From CAZFQG01 sp964520785 (GTDB lineage Bacteria > Planctomycetota > Planctomycetia > Pirellulales > Thermoguttaceae): a stretch of 6,639 bases of DNA. The notes beneath the pieces are model-generated. The model worked only from the letters and a program-made list of their open reading frames with translations, had not been told where the DNA came from and ran no database searches. The stretch is from positions 1 through 6,639 of the forward strand of contig CAZFQG010000264.1 in assembly GCA_964520785.1 (NCBI GenBank), given 5' to 3'. A program made the translations under genes and the position numbers. Positions 6,091 through 6,639 of this stretch are shown piece by piece (the stretch's first letter is position 1; every line of letters begins with the position of its first letter).

Positions 6091-6275
6091 CCGCAGTAGT
6101 CGGCGCGGTCTTCGGGATGCCAAAGGGGGACGCCGCGCAGAACGCGTTCGGCGAGAATGTGAATCTTCGCGGACGACCCGGCGGGCGCTTCGGTCGGGGT
6201 GAATTCGTCCGACTCGATCGGTTCGAAATCCTCGTCGTGCCCACACTCCAAAATGGCTTCAAATACGTTCTTCAT
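6078..6275 (-). CDS. Small conserved-looking protein of unknown function, 65 aa
   Basis: I do not recognise a characterised family. The 65-residue product begins MKNVFEAILECGHDEDF and has three parts: a short head with C11 and H13, an acidic and Pro/Thr-rich middle (14-32), and a more conserved-looking end, SSAKIHILAERVLRGVPLWH (34-53) followed by PEDRADYCGYRD. The pattern of a helix, then RG.PLWHP.D, resembles from memory the ends of several small uncharacterised planctomycete proteins. Codon use is GC-rich at third positions and coding-like, better than any competing frame. I chose ATG 6275 over the in-frame GTG 6296: neither has a real Shine-Dalgarno, but a purine run (GCGAAAGAG) precedes the ATG. 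C11, H13, H53 and C61 could hold a metal, though the spacing matches no zinc motif I know. It is soluble, with no signal or membrane segment. It converges on the ATPase gene and appears to have its own promoter and a structured leader. Confidence 0.68.
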   Translation of the reverse strand: MKNVFEAILECGHDEDFEPIESDEFTPTEAPAGSSAKIHILAERVLRGVPLWHPEDRADYCGYRD

Positions 6276-6297
6276 CTCTTTCGCTACAAGGACCACT

Positions 6298-6432
6298 AAA
6301 AACTACAACCAGGCCGCCGACATTCTTTCCCCGGGGGCCTACACGAAGAGTCCCTCCTGGTTCCGACCCGCCAAGCATCTTCGGAGGGGTATTTGATCCC
6401 CTCAATATGCGGGAAGAAACTCAAAACCAGGA
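6298..6432 (-). promoter_or_regulatory. Structured 5' leader of the small gene, with competing repeats (candidate attenuator)
   Basis: Read on the minus strand, the leader opens with TCCTGGTT (6432-6425), which pairs with AACCAGGA (6362-6355) over 8 bp. Nested inside are CGGG/CCCG (6413-6410 with 6370-6367), and GAGGGG/CCCCTC (6403-6398 with 6389-6384) closing an 8-nt loop. A second CCTGGTT (6313-6307) follows, and five bases on comes a five-T run (6302-6298), 23 bases before the ATG. The AACCAGG segment could therefore pair with either CCTGGTT copy, and only the second pairing abuts a T run. That is the logic of an attenuator. No known riboswitch class is recognised, and the structure is by eye only. 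Confidence 0.38.
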
Positions 6433-6439
6433 ATGTCCT

Positions 6440-6467
6440 ATTATTCTCCGATTTCGATGTTTGTCAA
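6440..6467 (-). promoter_or_regulatory. Good sigma70-type promoter for the small minus-strand gene
   Basis: On the minus strand, TTGACA (6467-6462) is a perfect -35. AATAAT (6445-6440) matches the -10 consensus at 5 of 6 positions, with a 16-bp spacer. Transcription would start at about 6436-6432, giving a leader of about 160 nt before ATG 6275 that begins with the first arm of the nested stem. This is the best promoter match in the window. Confidence 0.6.
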
Positions 6468-6556
6468 CGGTTTGGCGGCGAAAAAACTCCTCGCGATACG
6501 CGTTTTTCGAGAAAATAAGGCGGGTGAGGAAAAACGGGGAACCCTTAATCTACGTC

Positions 6557-6591
6557 TTTCCGGGGGACGACCCCAGTGGTACCCCCTGAAA
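6557..6591. repeat. Imperfect inverted repeat, 9 bp with one mismatch
   Basis: TTTC-C-GGGGG (6557-6566) pairs with CCCCC-T-GAAA (6582-6591), with a C/T mismatch and a 15-nt loop. Inside, GGGG-ACGA-CCCC (6563-6574) offers an alternative small hairpin. It lies between the minus-strand promoter and the possible plus-strand promoter at the right edge. It could be an operator or part of an RNA from outside the window. No T run follows on either strand. Confidence 0.4.
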
Positions 6592-6628
6592 CAAGTATCT
6601 TCGAGGGGCTTTCTCTATTCCGCCGATG

Positions 6629-6637
6629 TGGTAAACT
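6629..6637 (+). promoter_or_regulatory. Possible extended -10 for a gene right of the window
   Basis: TGGTAAACT has the TGn extension followed by TAAACT (4 of 6 matches to TATAAT). The -35 region is weak, as is often so with extended -10 promoters. It points rightward, away from the minus-strand promoter, so 6440-6637 may be a divergent promoter region. The downstream gene is not in the window. Confidence 0.28.
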
Positions 6638-6639
6638 GA

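Larger units (their letters stand above)
6373..6608 (+). repeat. Diverged direct repeat pair in the right-hand spacer
   Basis: AAGCATCTTCGGAGGGG (6373-6389) and AAGTATCTTCGAGGGG (6593-6608) differ by one substitution and one missing G. Each is preceded by CTTTCC and a G run, in the same order but at different distances: CTTTCCCCGGGGG at 6325-6337 and CTTTCCGGGGG at 6556-6566. This could be an old duplication of a non-coding unit about 220-230 bp apart. Only the left copy has the CCCCTC partner needed to form a hairpin. Confidence 0.4.

Noticed and set aside
6355..6432. Possible tRNA or known riboswitch in the nested stem
   Set aside because: There is no cloverleaf, T-loop or acceptor signature, and no conserved core of a class I can recall (TPP, cobalamin, SAM, c-di-GMP, glycine). 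It is kept only as an unclassified structured leader.
6433..6639. 68-codon plus-strand frame (MSYYSPISMFVNGLAAKK...) ending exactly at the window edge
   Set aside because: It lies over the strong minus-strand promoter and several inverted repeats, has no ribosome-binding site, and has weak coding character. The stop at the edge seems to be coincidence.

Overview
The window looks like chromosomal DNA from a high-GC bacterium (about 60% G+C by eye). I infer Planctomycetota, possibly a Pirellula-like lineage. The clues are a YhaO/YhaN-type gene pair of the kind those genomes often carry, a lineage-style small protein with an LWHPED motif, and loose TAAACT/CATACT -10 boxes. The phylum call rests on remembered gene content and style, not on a search. 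I see no rRNA, tRNA, CRISPR array, insertion sequence or phage gene.

Layout. Positions 1-342 hold no convincing gene: a weak terminator-like repeat (13-43), a plausible sigma70-type promoter (124-152) and a 15-bp tandem duplication (312-341) that doubles a GGGAGG ribosome-binding core. Then comes a membrane methyltransferase of the isoprenylcysteine carboxyl methyltransferase (ICMT)/PEMT type (343-1041, +). After a 105-bp gap come two tightly coupled genes on the same strand. The first is a YhaO-type calcineurin-like phosphoesterase (1147-2385). The second is a very large YhaN-type SMC/Rad50-like ATPase (2385-5900) whose ATG overlaps the first gene's TGA by one base. A convergent spacer with a strong hairpin (5943-5969) follows, then a 65-residue gene of unknown function on the minus strand (6078-6275). 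The last 364 bases (6276-6639) hold no convincing gene. They carry a good minus-strand promoter (6440-6467), a nested stem that would lie at the very 5' end of its transcript, further inverted and direct repeats, and a possible plus-strand extended -10 at the right edge.

How the genes work together. The phosphoesterase/ATPase pair is built like SbcD-SbcC or Mre11-Rad50: nuclease-type subunit first, long coiled-coil ATPase second, translationally coupled. Three things set it apart. The phosphoesterase has lost most of the metal ligands expected in motifs III, IV and V, so it may not be a conventional nuclease. The ATPase carries a two-helix membrane hairpin at the middle of its coiled coil, where Rad50 has its zinc hook, and has no CxxC hook. 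The ATPase also ends in a 76-residue tail in which 49 residues are Asp or Glu. Together these suggest a membrane-tethered, possibly non-nucleolytic MR-like complex. The methyltransferase and the small minus-strand gene have no evident functional link to it.
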